A stretch of DNA of 64,000 nt from Lactifluus volemus. Taxonomy: Eukaryota > Basidiomycota > Agaricomycetes > Russulales > Russulaceae. The stretch covers positions 620,001 through 684,000 of the forward strand of contig WTXI01000006.1 in NCBI GenBank assembly GCA_022376515.1, given 5' to 3'. Of the stretch, positions 34,764 to 51,554 are shown piece after piece; the stretch's first letter is position 1; every line of letters starts with the position of its first letter. Both the position numbers and the translations under genes were made by a program. Under the pieces are notes generated by a model, which did not search any database, was not told the DNA's origin, and saw only the letters and a list, made by a program, of their open reading frames with translations.

Positions 34764-36380
34764 ATGACTTGCACTATCTCCACACCCCCAGATAATTCCC
34801 TTTTTGCCCTTCACACTCCAGTTTTTACCCCCCTCTTGGCGCTACCATTCGACAACAACGGAGGCGGTGGCCTCCAATCCAACGCCTGCATCACGCCCCG
34901 CTCAGCGAAACGTAGTTCGTATCGACACAAACAAGTTGGTCTTGGTTTACTTTTCGGCGGTTTTGACTCTTTTCGGAACGCAGATAGTCCTCTGCTCCCC
35001 GTCAATGATTCCTTGCTCGGAGATCACTGGCAGCTCTTGGACTCGCCTCAGCTTCCCATTGTGAATGATGCATCTACTCGACCAGCGGACGTTTCATACT
35101 CAAGGTGCTCTCCGGACCCTGAAAATGACTGTCGTCTAGATACAACTCTCAGCTCGTCCTCCTCGGCGTTCTCAATCGGTGACTGGATCAACCATCCTTC
35201 GTCCTCGCCTGTCCCTTCTGATGCTCCATGTGGATCTTCGACCGTTTCGCACGACATCGAGTCTACGCCTCGCGCCGTATCCGAACCTCAAGACACAGCC
35301 GTAAACCTTCATTCGCTCAACATGCCAGCCATCACAACGGCTCCTGTGACACCTGCCGGTATCAATCCTGCCATTCTTACTGCGCCACGTATTCGGTCAC
35401 CTTTGACGGGCACGGATGGCTTCCGGGGGTCTATGGAAACTGTCCTCCTTCAGGTCGTTGAACGTCTGTGTTTCGGTTACATTCCTGCGACAAATTGCCT
35501 TTCCCCGGATCAAACACCATTCCCCAGAACAGATCTCGCTTCACCCCGTGCATCTGAGCATCCAAGGGCGCATACTCCAGAACTAATGTACCCTGAGTTC
35601 GATTCTCATCGATCCCCCGGGAGTCTGTTCCCTACCCCTGTGGAAGCCTCGCAAGAGTTTATTTTACCAAACATGCTTGGTGCTGGATCTGAGTTGATGT
35701 CTCCTCGAGGCATGTCGTCTTCGGACAATGGTCTTCTGGTCTCCCCGGACACGCCTATATTCAACGTACACGAAGGTATCAGCGAATATGATCTCCAACG
35801 CAGGGCTAATAGGTACCGGCGACGATATCCTGGTCAGAGTCTCGACCGTCACTGGCTTTTAAGATACGCGGGCAAATTGAATGAGGATGGTAAGGCAATA
35901 GAGAATTATCGATGTTACATCTCGGCTGTGCCCAAGTGAACAAGAGAAGAGATCATATCATCGTCCACATCTGCTCCCATGTCAATGAGCGTCCCTTTGC
36001 CTGTGGCCACTGGTCGTTATACCCTTTCTCTGTCTCTATTGACTGTGAGGGGCTGATGATGGCTTTGCTTTCGCAGTCACATGACGTTTTTGCGTCGAAA
36101 CGAGTGCAAACGTCACGAAGCCGGTCACTCTGGCTTGAAGCCCTTCATCTGTCAACTCTGTCCGTCACCGGCGGCGAGGTTTGCCCGTCAAGATCTCTTG
36201 ACTCGACACGCAAGGCGCGCACACGATGTGACGAATGCTACGATGCAGCGTGAAAAGCGTCAGCGAAAGTCCGACGTGGCTGCGCGATCTGGGGGGGAGA
36301 AGGACGGGTCGATCCGGAAGAGAGCGCGTATGGTCACTCTCCAACCCCGTCGGAACACGCGGGAAATATGCTTAGAGTAA
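34764..36380 (+). CDS. C2H2 zinc-finger transcription factor
   Basis: Probably a sequence-specific DNA-binding protein. The ATG at 34764 opens a Ser/Pro-rich region of about 380 residues with no domain. The zinc region sits at the C-terminus: finger 1 CYISGCAQVNKRRDHIIVH-x3-H, finger 2 CGHCHMTFLRRNECKRH-x3-H (formed across an intron starting near 36011 and ending at 36076) and finger 3 CQLCPSPAARFARQDLLTRH-x4-H. A basic tail (REKRQRKSD and RKRARMV) may be the nuclear localisation signal. The stop is at 36380. Finger 1 is reached only if one G is restored in the G pair at 35924-35925. Read literally, the frame stops at 35939, just before the fingers. The target is unknown. Confidence 0.8.
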
Positions 36381-36826
36381 GAATAGGAATTGTCTCTGCA
36401 ATTGACTTGCAACGGCATTATCAGAAGTTTTGTGTTTGGTCTGACAGCCCCCTTCATTCCTATCCCCAAACACCCTTCGCAATCTCAAACGAAAGCCATG
36501 GATACGCAGGCAAAGGTTGGTGTCACTCCATACGACCCCCTTTGTATAAGGATAAGTACACCGTAAGACGCTATGAGGAACGTAGGCCAACGCTGCCTCA
36601 CACCCGGGTCAACACATCATAGCGCGAAAAGCTCCGGACACGACACGGCATTCTTTCTATGCCATGACAACCTCTATGCTGCTATGGCATTAGTGGCTGT
36701 GTAAGAAAGACTTCATGTATTGGAAAGCAAGACGACAGATTATTCGTACAGACAGCTCGGAGCTACGTGAGGCGCACGCTAATGAAAGGCAAGAGAGAAA
36801 AACGTAGCTCGGCATTTTTATGATAA
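36381..36826. other. Convergent intergenic region, C2H2 factor / Grr1-like B
   Basis: No gene seen. The homology between the two Grr1-like copies stops just inside the end of copy B, so the breakpoint of the duplication lies near 36840. Confidence 0.4.
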
Positions 36827-38593
36827 TTATGGATCCGCCACCTCCTCAGTAACGCTGAGGAATTGGTTGAGGAATCGGCGGAGATTCTTTACACCGTCCC
36901 CTGCAAAAACACAAAATTTAAAACGCTGTGTTGAGTTGAATCCCTAGAAAGAACATATCAGTACGAGGATGAAGATGTAGACATGATACAGACAGCGGGC
37001 GGTGTACGACAAAACTGCTGCAGCTCCGGACGTCGAAACGCGGCAATACCGGTTAGACTCAGATGATTTAGCTTCTGCGACTTTTCCAAAAGATAATGAA
37101 TCGCCATAACCGTGATCTGGTCGCAGTACGACAAATGTACCCGTTCCAGTGTTTGATGCCGATCACCAAGCGAATATATCGCTTCATCCGTCAGGTTGCT
37201 CACACGTACTAGACCTATCCGTCTGAGCTTTGGGAGGCTAGCAAGTTCAAAAACGGACATGTCTGTGAGCTGTGTACAGTCTTTACAAGCGTAAGAGTCA
37301 GACTCGCATAAAATGCAGTAAGATCCACTTACTCGTAAGATCTATGTAGCGTATGCGCGTACAGGATCGGGCTAGAGTCATGATCGATCGGTCTGTGATA
37401 GAAGATGCGTGGCCGAGATGTAGGTAGTGGAGATGCTTCCCAAGTAAGCAAATGCTTTCTACGGCGCGGTCTGTCAATTGGCTGCATTTTGATAGTACTA
37501 GATTGCGAAGTCTGGGTGATGCGGAGACGATCCCTTCAATGGCATCGTCTGTGATCCTGGCGCAACTTGTCAGGTCAAGTATTCGGAGGTGTTCGAGAGG
37601 GCTGGAAAGGCGAAGGGGAGGGAGATCGGAGACAGGCTGCCCGTTTGATTCAAGGGGGGGATTAGGACTTGGGGGATCAAGGATGTTTTGAGGCGCAGGG
37701 AAGGCCGCGTCTGTCAACTCTACACAATGAGAGAGACGCATCTCGCGGATCTTGTGGGAGTGGGTCCAAATGTCCTGGACCGCGCGATCTGAGAGCTTCT
37801 CGCAACCATTGAGATCCATCTCGAGCAGCGATGTGGCTTTGATAGCAAGGGCTGAGACGGGATCGTCCGTCAGATCTACGAGGCCGCTTAATTTGACGCG
37901 ACGCAGAAGAGGACATTTGTCTGCAAGGGTGGCGATGCCAACTGATGACACCCGTCTGCAATCTAACAAGTTGATGCCTTCCAAATTGGGGCAATTGGCT
38001 GCGATGGCGGAGACAGTTCTGTCTGTAACGTTAACCACGGACGAGAGATCGACCGCAATAAGGTGAGGGAAGCTAGGCACGGTACGAGCAATGACATCAT
38101 CAGATAAATTAAAGCAGCCCACGAGGGTCAAACGTTCGAGGTGTGTGCAGGGAGCGAGGCGACCAAAAGTCTTGTCTGTCATTTCCGACGCAACGGACCA
38201 AAAGTTGAGACGACGGATGAGCTGGGCATAGTTGAAAGTTGGTTCTTCTCTCGAGAGGACTAGCATCATCTTGATAAGGGTGACGAAATCCGGTACGGTG
38301 GGCCTGTACCACAACAGCTCCACAGAGCGCTGACACCACGAACGTGAAACGAGGAGGGTGCCATGTATTATATCTCTGGGAGAAGATAGGTGCTGGAGTA
38401 TAAGTATGAGAATGTTTGGGGGTAAATTGGAGGCTGGAGAGCCTGAGTGGGATGTAGTCGTCTGGGAGTCATTGAGGGGTGATGGAATGAGTTCCCAAGA
38501 CGCAAGGCCATTGTCGTTTTCTTCATCGTCCAATAAAGAATAGGAAGATAAAGGAGATAAAGGGGGAGACGGTAGAGGGTATATCTGTGACAT
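36827..38593 (-). CDS. Grr1-like F-box/leucine-rich-repeat protein, copy B (intact, short C-terminus)
   Basis: Paralogue of the gene at 18190-21058 in opposite orientation. Three exons (38593-37333, 37281-36994 with the exact first base at 37280, and 36943-36827) give an uninterrupted protein of about 554 residues. It has a disordered N-terminus, an F-box (LPPNILILILQHLSSPRDI), a run of LRRs (LERLTLVGCFNLSDDVIAR, LEGINLLDCRRVSSVGIAT and others), and QLTDMSVFELASLPKLRRI and FRRPELQQFCRTPPA in exon 2. The last exon reads GDGVKNLRRFLNQFLSVTEE and then ends VADP. Both intron positions and much intron sequence match copy A, so the duplication was at DNA level and fairly recent. It lacks the 350-residue extension of copy A. 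Likely an SCF substrate receptor. Confidence 0.9.
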
Positions 38594-38904
38594 GGAGAAG
38601 AGTCGTGAAGGTCAATGCCGTCATAGTAGTAAGCTGTACTAGTAACTTGGGGACCACCACCGCTGATGGCCGGTTGAGACGACATATTATGATTCATGTA
38701 AACCGACTACAAATGCTGTTACACAGAACGCACTCACTCATGGCCCTGCCTTGAGCTTGAGACGAGATACCACGTATCATAGTAATCAATGTGTGGGCTA
38801 AATCGCCATTTTGTTGAGACGTTCAAGTTGTCACTCTTCATAATGATAGTCACAGTCTGTCACGCATCCCTTGTCACTCTCAACCTCGACACTCGACAGC
38901 AACA
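38594..38904. promoter_or_regulatory. Divergent promoter region, Grr1-like B / RNPS1-like
   Basis: 311 bp between divergent ATGs. Immediately upstream of copy B, CTTCACGACTCTTCTCC resembles CTTCACAACCCTTCTCC upstream of copy A, so the duplication includes some 5' flank. Otherwise nothing was identified. Confidence 0.4.
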
Positions 38905-39888
38905 ATGTCGACCAGGGGACGGACGGCCTCCCCTCAATCGCGCGGCGCCGACGCCGACATGGACCTCGACAAGCAATCAGATTCAAAACCAGATGCCAAG
39001 GTTATCATAGTCACCAATCTTACACGCAACGTCGTCGAGGCCCACCTCCAAGCCATCTTTGGCTTCTACGGTGAGGTTGCCAAAATTGATCTTCCAACCT
39101 ACGCAAAATGTCGGTATTTTTTCTTTTAGCTATCAACCCCCACCCCTAACCGTTTTTTTGCTCTCCCTCTTTGCTTAGCCGGTCAAAATAAAGGAAAAGC
39201 CTCTTTGGAATATGTCGACGCGGCCTCGGCCCACACCGCCGTCTCACACATGAACGGTGGGCAGCTCGACGGCGCGGTACTCAAAGTCGAGCTGTCCGAC
39301 TTGCCTCTCCGCACTCGCGCCCGCACGCGTTCCCGCTCCCCCCCATTCCGTCCACAACGAAACGGCCGCGAGCGCCCACCGCGTTCCCCCTCGCGTTCGC
39401 GTTCGCGTTCTCGCTCTCCGCGCTTTCAGCAGCGCCGGGAGAGAGATTTCAATCGTCCCTTTGGTGGCGATTCTTACCGAAGGCCATTGCCACCGCGTAG
39501 GCCTCCCCCACGGGACGTGTATCGCCCGCGATCCCGCACGCGTTCTCGCTCACCGATTCGTCGCGGTCCCCCTCTGGGTCCGCGGAGGAGATCTCCAAGC
39601 TACGAGCGCGGTGGATATGGTCGCAGGGATCGTTCGAGATCGTTCTCTGTACTCTCCAGCCGCTCCAGGTCAAGGACACCCTCTCGGTCCCTGTCCCGCT
39701 CTCGCTCTCGGTCTTTCAGTCGTTCTCGTTCTCGTTCACGTACTCGTTCCCGTTCTCTCTCATATTCTTCGTACTCCAGAGGCCGTAGTCGGTCTAGGTC
39801 GTACAGCAGGGGCCGCCGAAGCTATAGCCGTGATGACATCAGGGACAGCAGATCTCGCTCCCCACACACAAAAGACAAAGACGTGTGA
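38905..39888 (+). CDS. RNPS1-like RRM / RS-rich splicing factor
   Basis: SR-related RNA-binding protein resembling RNPS1, a member of the ASAP/PSAP and exon-junction complexes. The ATG at 38905 opens a short N-terminus. One RRM spans about residues 30-110: RNP2-like VIIVTNL, AIFGFYGEVAKIDLP, and after an intron starting at 39110 SGQNKGKASLEYVDAASAHT (RNP1-like GKASLEYV) and GGQLDGAVLKVEL. The C-terminal half is an RS domain with many RSRSRS and RSPR runs, ending HTKDKDV at 39888. Simple-sequence CG-rich codons encode the RS tract. The frame is intact. A generic SR protein is the alternative; the single RRM at the front plus long RS tail favours RNPS1. Confidence 0.82.
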
Positions 39889-40049
39889 CGACCGAACAAC
39901 TCGGCTTACTGTCGCTGCGTTCTGTCACATTTCCCTTGAGTTTACCAGGTACACTTGTTGTCGTTTACTCATAATAATTCTTGAAAGTGCGTGTAAATAA
40001 AAGCCATAAAAATTGTAGACCCCATCAAATCGCCTATCACATTTCTCAT

Positions 40050-45290
<5,241 letters not shown>

Positions 45291-45391
45291 CTTGAATCTG
45301 GTTCTGACCGCATAGGTAGGGGAGGTGAGCGCTAGTGAGCTGGCGGTCCGGGATTTGGCGTCATCTCGGGTCGTGACTTTGTACCAGTACG
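45291..45391. promoter_or_regulatory. Shared divergent promoter, RPC1 / MED18
   Basis: 101 bp between divergent ATGs of a Pol III subunit and a Mediator subunit. No TATA element seen. Confidence 0.45.
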
Positions 45392-46160
45392 ATGACTTCC
45401 CATTCATATGAGATCGCACTCTTCGGAGAATTTCTCAAGGGTGACCTCGAACCGGTTTTGAACAGGGTCGCTCTCCACAGCGAGTCGGCACATCAGATGC
45501 ACTCCCGTGAGGTCATTTTCGACCCTCCAGATGCCACACTACAACGTGAAGCCAACCAGGAGCCAGCCTTGCTAAGGGCAAAGAAAGAACTGCTGGAGCC
45601 CGATGCTAAATGGTGGCGTCTCCCATTCTCGACTGGCAAAGGAGTTACGGATTAAGTATGTCAACCTAGGCTGTTGTATTCGTACTGGAAACCAGAGTCG
45701 GCTCGTATTCATCCCGAGGCCACTGTCCGCCCTTGGGCAACTGTCCAAGTAGAAGGTGATGCCTTGAGCTTTGCCTCTGCCCTAGGCTACATGTAAGTAC
45801 TGCATCTCACATACAGATTGCCTGTGCTGAATACCCTCCAGCAAGAGATCTCAAATATATAAACGGGGCTATATCTTTCGACGCGGGCGGCTCGTGATTC
45901 AAATCTTTCAGGAAGAGCAGGTGCGTCGTTCACGCATAGCATCTCTTCTGACGCTGAAATAGTTATATGTTGCTAAGGTCGACCCAAAGACAGAAGAACC
46001 GATACCAGCACACGCTGATACACTTTGGCAGGTAGTAGTCAAGACTGCCAACCCGGTTCGCGGTACACAAGAGTTACCCCTCGGTCGACACACTGAGGCC
46101 GTCCTCGAGATTCAGGCTCTTATGAAGGGGCTTTTAGATCTTCGTAGGCAAGATGTATAA
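45392..46160 (+). CDS. MED18: Mediator complex subunit 18 (Med18)
   Basis: Head-module subunit of Mediator that contacts RNA polymerase II. The ATG at 45392 opens MTSHSYEIALFGEFLKGDLE, then VLNRVALHSESAHQMHSREV. An intron starting after AAATG (GTGGCG) and ending CCTAG joins to LLYSYWKPESARIHPEATV and RPWATVQVEGDALSFASALGY. Further exons give IKRSQIYKRGYIFRRGRLVI, QIFQEEQ, VDPKTEEPIPAHADTLWQV and VLEIQALMKGLLDLRRQDV with the stop at 46160. Length (about 200 residues) and motif order fit fungal Med18. All junctions are in frame. It ends only 28 bp before the convergent BCD1 gene. Confidence 0.9.
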
Positions 46161-46188
46161 TGCCAGAGTTCGTCAGTCAACATTCCCG

Positions 46189-47544
46189 TTAAATATCCTT
46201 ATCCGACTCGCCCCAGTCAACCTCATCATAGTCCCCGTTTTCCCCGTCCCGTCTTTGGGCTTCCTGCACCATAGCCAATAATGTTGCAAGGTCAGAGGTC
46301 TCAATCGCCCCTGGATCCCCTTCATTATCGCCATCATCATCGTCAGTAAGACTATCCGTGTCGCCTTCCTCCGACGTTGTTGGCTGGCCCTTCTCGACAT
46401 CGCTCCCATCATACTCGCACAACCAAGTCAGCGTCGTGTCGGCCTCATCACCTCATCGCTCCCATAATCTCCTAGCAGTCCGGTGATGGCCGCGCGGCCC
46501 TTACTGACATCAAGCCTACGCCTTTTTGCTGGTCTCTGTTCTCCCTGCAATTCGAATGCACCAGACGGATCGAGTAAGACGCCATGAAACGAGCCTTCTT
46601 CCCAAACTTCAATGGTGGGGAATTCCACAAACTGCTTGTTCCTCAAGAGCGTAGAGAGCTTGCACCCACCGTCCAACTTGATGTACCCGAACTTGTCACT
46701 TCGTCCGGATAACAAATCTAAAGGCGCTCGAATGAAAATTGCGGGGGTGTGAAGGTGTCTGGCACGTCTGGGTGTGGTAGAGCGACGGTTTTGACCCATG
46801 TGGGCAGATCGGCGCGGTTCTTTCCTGTCGTGCGCTGAGAAATTTGAGACTGAAAGAGGTCACGGAGGGGGGTTTCAAAATTGTTGCGGTGGGTGAGGAG
46901 CGTGTAGGGCCGTTTTGTGTCATTTGGACTCGCGTCCTGCCCGTAGGGAGGATGTATGTTATACTCGACCGTTAAAAAAGCCGTCCTCTTCCTACGAAAG
47001 AAAAAATAACAGGTTACGGGTTGTATAGCTACCGAGCCAAATGAAATCGACTCACTTTGGATCCCAAGTCGAGTGATTGAGCATCTGCCTCTGCATCCCA
47101 ACCGGGAGCAGGTCTACCTCGATGTCTCTCAGTCCAGTTGCGATCTCAGCACATCCCGCTTTTTCCTGGACATGCGACCTCTGGGGCCTTGCCTTGTGGT
47201 CGAAATTTTCCGCCTCTACTACCGCCCCGGCTTGGCAAGGAGCTGCCGTAGTCACCACGCGCGATTTCCCGGCCCCACTCGTTCACTCTCCTGCCTACAT
47301 CTTCGAGCAAGACGTAGTCATCCATCATGGTTCCATGTGTGTAACGGTTCATCGGCACAAACTTTGCTTTGTCGCGTACACCGGAACAGCCGGTGCACTT
47401 CTTGTGCTCGACGGAACAGGGCAAGGAACATGTCCGAGTTTCGCAGCGCGGGCACGTGTAAACGGCGACACGAGAAGAACAGGTTGCACACTGGGAAGAG
47501 GGGGTGGTGGAAAGCCCAACGTCGACGGGTGTAAGATTGGCCAT
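46189..47544 (-). CDS. BCD1: Box C/D snoRNP assembly protein Bcd1 (HIT zinc finger), several frame breaks
   Basis: Bcd1 is needed for box C/D snoRNA stability and snoRNP assembly. The ATG at 47544 opens MANLTPVDVG, then a HIT-type zinc finger (CATCSSRVAVYTCPRC, CSLPCSVEHKKCTGCSG). Then DDYVLLEDVGRRVNEWGREI, a Gly/Arg-rich stretch, KRDVLRSQL and LRDIEVDLLPVGMQRQMLN. After one intron come FLTVEYNIHPPYGQ, TLLTHRNNFETPLRDLF, then FIRAPLDLLSGR, LLRNKQFVEFPTIEVW and an acidic tail ending at 46189. The pieces sit in different frames. Single missing bases at 47183-47186 (G run on the + strand), near 47133-47135, at 46739-46740 and near 46441-46458 rejoin them. This is the most interrupted gene in the window, yet all family blocks are present and in order. 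Confidence 0.82.
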
Positions 47545-47683
47545 GAATCAAAAACGTGGCCTCGAGTTGATGTGCCTGAATTTGGTGTTGCTTTTCATAG
47601 ATTTCAGAGTCTAACTTAATTCCTAGAATACAAAAGACGACTGTATAGCAAAGGGTGCAATCCCTCCTTCCAGAATTCTACCA

Positions 47684-48746
47684 TCAGATGTCGTCCATAC
47701 CCAGATCGATCTCGACCTTCTCTCCAGGTTTGAAAGCAGGGAGGCCTAGATTTTAATATCGCTTAGCTCAAAATCAAAAATCAGCTTGTGAACGCAAACC
47801 CGACTCACCGATGTATGGACAACTTGCGCATCTAAACGCGTCTCCCAAGAAGCAATTCCCACAGCTACTTGTGGCCTTGGGAGCAGCCTTGACAGCCTTG
47901 GATAACCTCTCCTTTTCAGAGAGCGTAACTTCACTCGCTCTCCCACCTTCGCCGCCATCCAACACGACGACCTTGGTCAGCCCACTCTGCAGCTCTGCCT
48001 CCTCTTCCTCGGCAAGCCCGCATGTACAACCCTTGCATGCCTTCCGTCTCCGAGGCCCTCCCGCCTTGACTGGCTCACATGCCGCAGGACGGGCTCTGTC
48101 AGCATCTGTCAGCAGACTCTCCGCATCAATGGTGTCTCCCCGCGGGGATGTGATGTTCCAAATGGCCTTCTTTGCGGCGATGCTTCGACGTGGAAGAGGT
48201 ACCGAAGCGGGAGTCAAAGTCGTCGTCTTCAGAAGTAAGGATGCACCGGTTGGAAGAGCAGGCTTCTGTGCGATCACAGTACCTTCGGTAGGATTGACAG
48301 TTAGGACATGAAAACCGGACAAGGTGAGGTTGGAAGAGAAGCTAGTAGAATCTGTGGAGGTCAAGTGAAGGACATGGAGTGTGCCCAGTGGGGATAGTCC
48401 TTCGAGAAGTAGGGTAAGGAGCTCTGATAAGCGGGGCCGCAAATTTTGGTGATCGACTGGGGAAAGGGTGACATAGACGGACGGGTAGGATTCTGCAGAG
48501 AGAACAGTGGCTGTATGTAGATGAGTTGAATGCTATTCGAAAGTGAAAACGGGTCACAAAACCTTGATCTAACAGGCGATCTAACATCTGTCGCTCCACT
48601 GGTCGTGTAGCCTCCAACTCGGAGACCAGGCGTTGGTATTTTCCATCCTCTGCAGTAGAAAGGGAACCAATGACCAAAGCTGGACCCTTTACTTGGACAG
48701 ATGCTGTGGAACCATCAGATGCAGGATATACTGCGACGGGGGCCAT
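47684..48746 (-). CDS. DRE2: Cytosolic Fe-S cluster assembly protein Dre2 (anamorsin/CIAPIN1)
   Basis: Electron carrier acting with Tah18 early in cytosolic iron-sulphur protein assembly. The start at 48746 (MAPVAVYPASDG) is favoured over an ATG 30 nt upstream. The N-terminal SAM-methyltransferase-like domain includes ALVIGSLSTAEDGKYQRLV, SYPSVYVTLSPVDHQNLRPR and GTLHVLHLTS. The linker leads to ARPAACEPVKAGGPRRRKAC with KGCTCGLAEEE (C-x-n-C-x2-C-x-C, 2Fe-2S site), then CGNCFLGDAFRCASCPYIG (twin C-x2-C motif) and, after the last intron, LPAFKPGEKVEIDLGMDDI, ending at 47684. Two introns join in frame. Complete and secure. Confidence 0.95.
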
Positions 48747-48969
48747 GGAAGAACAAAAACTTGAATTGACGGTCACGTTTCGGGCCCGACAACTGAAGCT
48801 GACTCATACAACTGGTCCACTAGCCAAAATATCGTCATTATAACACAGACTACAACACAAAAATCACAACGCTCAAACATAACTTGAGAGAGAGGGAAAA
48901 TCGGGTAACAAATAGGCGGAAAAGCACGATTACGATAATTACGACCGACGTATACTTTTAACGGCCGAT

Positions 48970-50256
48970 CTAAGCAGGCGGTGGTCCATCGTGTGCAATC
49001 TCGCTACCATCCGCTGATTGCTCCATAGGTGGTGGTGGAGGTGCAGCACCGATGTGATCGGGAGGTAGAGTCATCATAAACGCGGCACGGACGCGGAATA
49101 GCATCTGCCGATACCATTCCAAGTCCACGCCAGCCTTCTCTTGGTCGTTTGTTAATTGCTGCAAGGCCGTGAGCTCTTTGACCCAGGCAAGGTGCCAGTC
49201 AACGTTGCCGTGTTCATCCAATTCGAATTCTTCTATGGATACATTAGGAGGGGGTGGCACAGGAAAGCGCATCCCAGGGGGTGGCCCCATCATGGGAAAT
49301 GCAGCAGGGTCGAATCTGAAGGTCGAGTGCCTGAGCCGTCATTATCGTGAGAAGGACGAAGAGCGTACGGTGGGTATGGGGGAGGATATGGACCTGGACG
49401 ACTAGGCCCAGGGTCATTTGGGTCCATGGGTGGGCCAGGAACATATTGGCCGGGGCTTTCATATTGTTGGACAGGTTGCTGATAATCTTCGGCTTCCTCC
49501 GCAGGCCTGCTCTGTCCCCTACGTGCCTTGGGCTTCTTCTTTCGCACGCGGTGTACACCTGTGCGTGGATCGACATTGTCGTTGACCGTCCAATAGGAGC
49601 CTTTGCCACGATCTGTCAATGGGCGAGGAACCTTCTCGAAGCATGGGTTAAGGGATAGATTGTGGCGAACAGAGTTCTGGAATGGGGCGAGAACAGAACA
49701 GTCAGTCTTTGCTATACTCGGGAGGCGTAAACAACGGTAATGTATTCAGGGCAACCACCGCTCGCGTTCGAACATACGTATACACTCGGAACACCCTTCA
49801 AATCCAGGCTTACCTTCCATCCCGATGGCGCGGTACGGAAATAAGGAAACTAGAGTGAAAGCGGCGTGAATCGCGTGTTTTCATAACCCCGGAAGATTAA
49901 AGGTACATACCCGGCTCTCAATAGCGAAGTATATGTCTTCCAGCAGCAGTTTCTGATTTGGGGAGCCCTTTATGGCATAGCTACGCGCAAAGAAGTACGA
50001 ATGGGAAGGGATCTCGTGAGAAAGAGAGCGCAATCAACAAACGCGTAGGGGGCTTACCGGATAAGAGTCGAGTACGGGTAGAATGGCTTACTACCAGGTG
50101 GACCGTCACGAAGAGAATCGAGGTGATAGGAAGACCACCGGTGACATCGTTGGGAGGCTCGGGATAATACGCGTTGGCTTGCAAATCAGGATGGCCTGGG
50201 GGTAGCATGCTCGGTGGCATCACCGCCTGCTGCTGAGATGGCTGAGACAACTCCAT
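48970..50256 (-). CDS. Forkhead-box transcription factor
   Basis: DNA-binding winged-helix regulator. The ATG at 50256 opens [12 protein letters not shown] and a Pro-rich lead. The forkhead domain is assembled from short exons: [43 protein letters not shown], and [20 protein letters not shown] (recognition helix), then [16 protein letters not shown] and a basic stretch ([13 protein letters not shown]). The C-terminal part is Pro-rich ([20 protein letters not shown]) with a helical block [16 protein letters not shown], ending at 48970. Two breaks fit missing bases: near 50104-50114, before [11 protein letters not shown], and near 49319-49330, before [11 protein letters not shown]. The target is unknown; relatives act in cell cycle and meiosis. 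Confidence 0.87.
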
Positions 50257-50792
50257 GATGTTATGTGGTGAGATTGAGTTGACAACCGTTTGATCCGGTC
50301 AAGTGCTTAAGCGGGTTGTATGACAGGTAGCGGGTGCACTAGGAGAAGGACGAAAGGAACGGTTGTGGCCGCAACAAGCAACGATGGTTGAGTGCTTACG
50401 TCATGTACACCGTATTGAAAGGTCAAGTCCGCACGGACCAGGTGGCTTATCGTCATGGTTTGAGACATTGACAAGACAGCAGAGGATATCGAGGACGATG
50501 GAGGGGGAGCGTGTATTTGCGTTGAGTTGGGCGCGCGAGAGTGTACAAACTTTCGACGACACCAGAAAACAAAATGCAAGCAGGGCATACAGACAGCAAC
50601 ACAAACAAATTGTGCCCTCGGCAATTGCAGGGCAAAGTTGCCTCGTCACTCTATTCTCATCACTCTCTTCTGTAGGCTTTTGAGAGGCTCTTTCATATAC
50701 CATCTTTCCTTAATTCTGAGCTATTAACGCGAGTAATTGTCAGAGTGAGCCAACATCGCCAGCTCTGAGCGTGCATCATTTTCCATCTGTCC
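50257..50792. other. Divergent intergenic region, forkhead / small membrane protein
   Basis: 536 bp holding both promoters. Open frames on either strand (around 50307-50727) show no family signal. No repeat or RNA gene seen. Confidence 0.45.
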
Positions 50793-51368
50793 ATGTCAGA
50801 CTCATCCTCGCAAAACTCTGATGGGCCGTATTCAATCCACGTCGAGATACCACCACGCTTCTACCTACTTCCAGGAGGTGCCATGTGCATAGGAACGGCA
50901 ATCGGGCTCGTACGAGGATCCAGAGCAGCTGCGTTGCGGTTCCTTGCGGAAAACGCGCATAGACCGCCCACGACCGTACAAGGATGGTATTTCTATAACA
51001 AGACGAAGAACTACAAGATGTTGTTGGGAGGGTTACGCAAGGCTGGAACGGACGCGACAAAACTAGGTTTCACGGCGCTCGCTTGGGTAACATTTGAAGA
51101 GGGATTGAACCAAGTCGGGTGGAGTGGCGTAGGGGAAATCGGAGCGGGAATATGCACGGCTGGTGTTTTCGCCGGAATCTGTAAGTAATGCGTACGACTA
51201 GAAATTGAATAGCGGTGCTGAAGATAAGGCTCAGATAAGCTTCCATTGAGAACGGCCTATCGCGCAAGTATATTAGGACTGTTCGTCGGAATTGCGATGA
51301 GAACGGCGCGATGGGGAAAGGAGCGACTGGCAGAAGAGGCTCAGGCGCGAAAAGAGGCGAGCCAATGA
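50793..51368 (+). CDS. Small conserved membrane protein, Tim17-like features
   Basis: A conserved basidiomycete protein of about 170 residues whose function I cannot name. The ATG at 50793 leads to PPRFYLLPGGAMCIGTAIGL with VRGSRAAALRFLAENAHRPP, GWYFYNKTKNYKMLLGGLRK, and a Gly-rich membrane segment (GWSGVGEIGAGICTAGVFAG). One intron (from 51182) joins to KLPLRTAYRASILGLFVGIA and a basic end (RWGKERLAEEAQARK) at 51368. The repeated short Gly/Ala hydrophobic helices resemble Tim17/22/23-type inner-membrane proteins, so a mitochondrial location is a guess. The frame is intact. Confidence 0.7.
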
Positions 51369-51554
51369 GCGTGCGATGGCAAAAGAAGCGCATATCCGCG
51401 ACAATACCGAAATCTCTCATGCGATGATCCCCCCTCGTTGGGCGGCCCTAGTTGATCTATCTACCTGCAATACAGTACATAGCCTAGTGCGAATTTTAAT
51501 GGGGGCGTCCCTCGTTCGCTTGCCCGCCCCAGACGTCTCACCAGTTTACTCACA

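Noticed and set aside
46441..46458. GATGAGGT/GATGAGGC as an 8-bp duplication in BCD1
   Set aside because: It could explain the frame break, but one missing base does so more simply and fits the pattern elsewhere in the gene.
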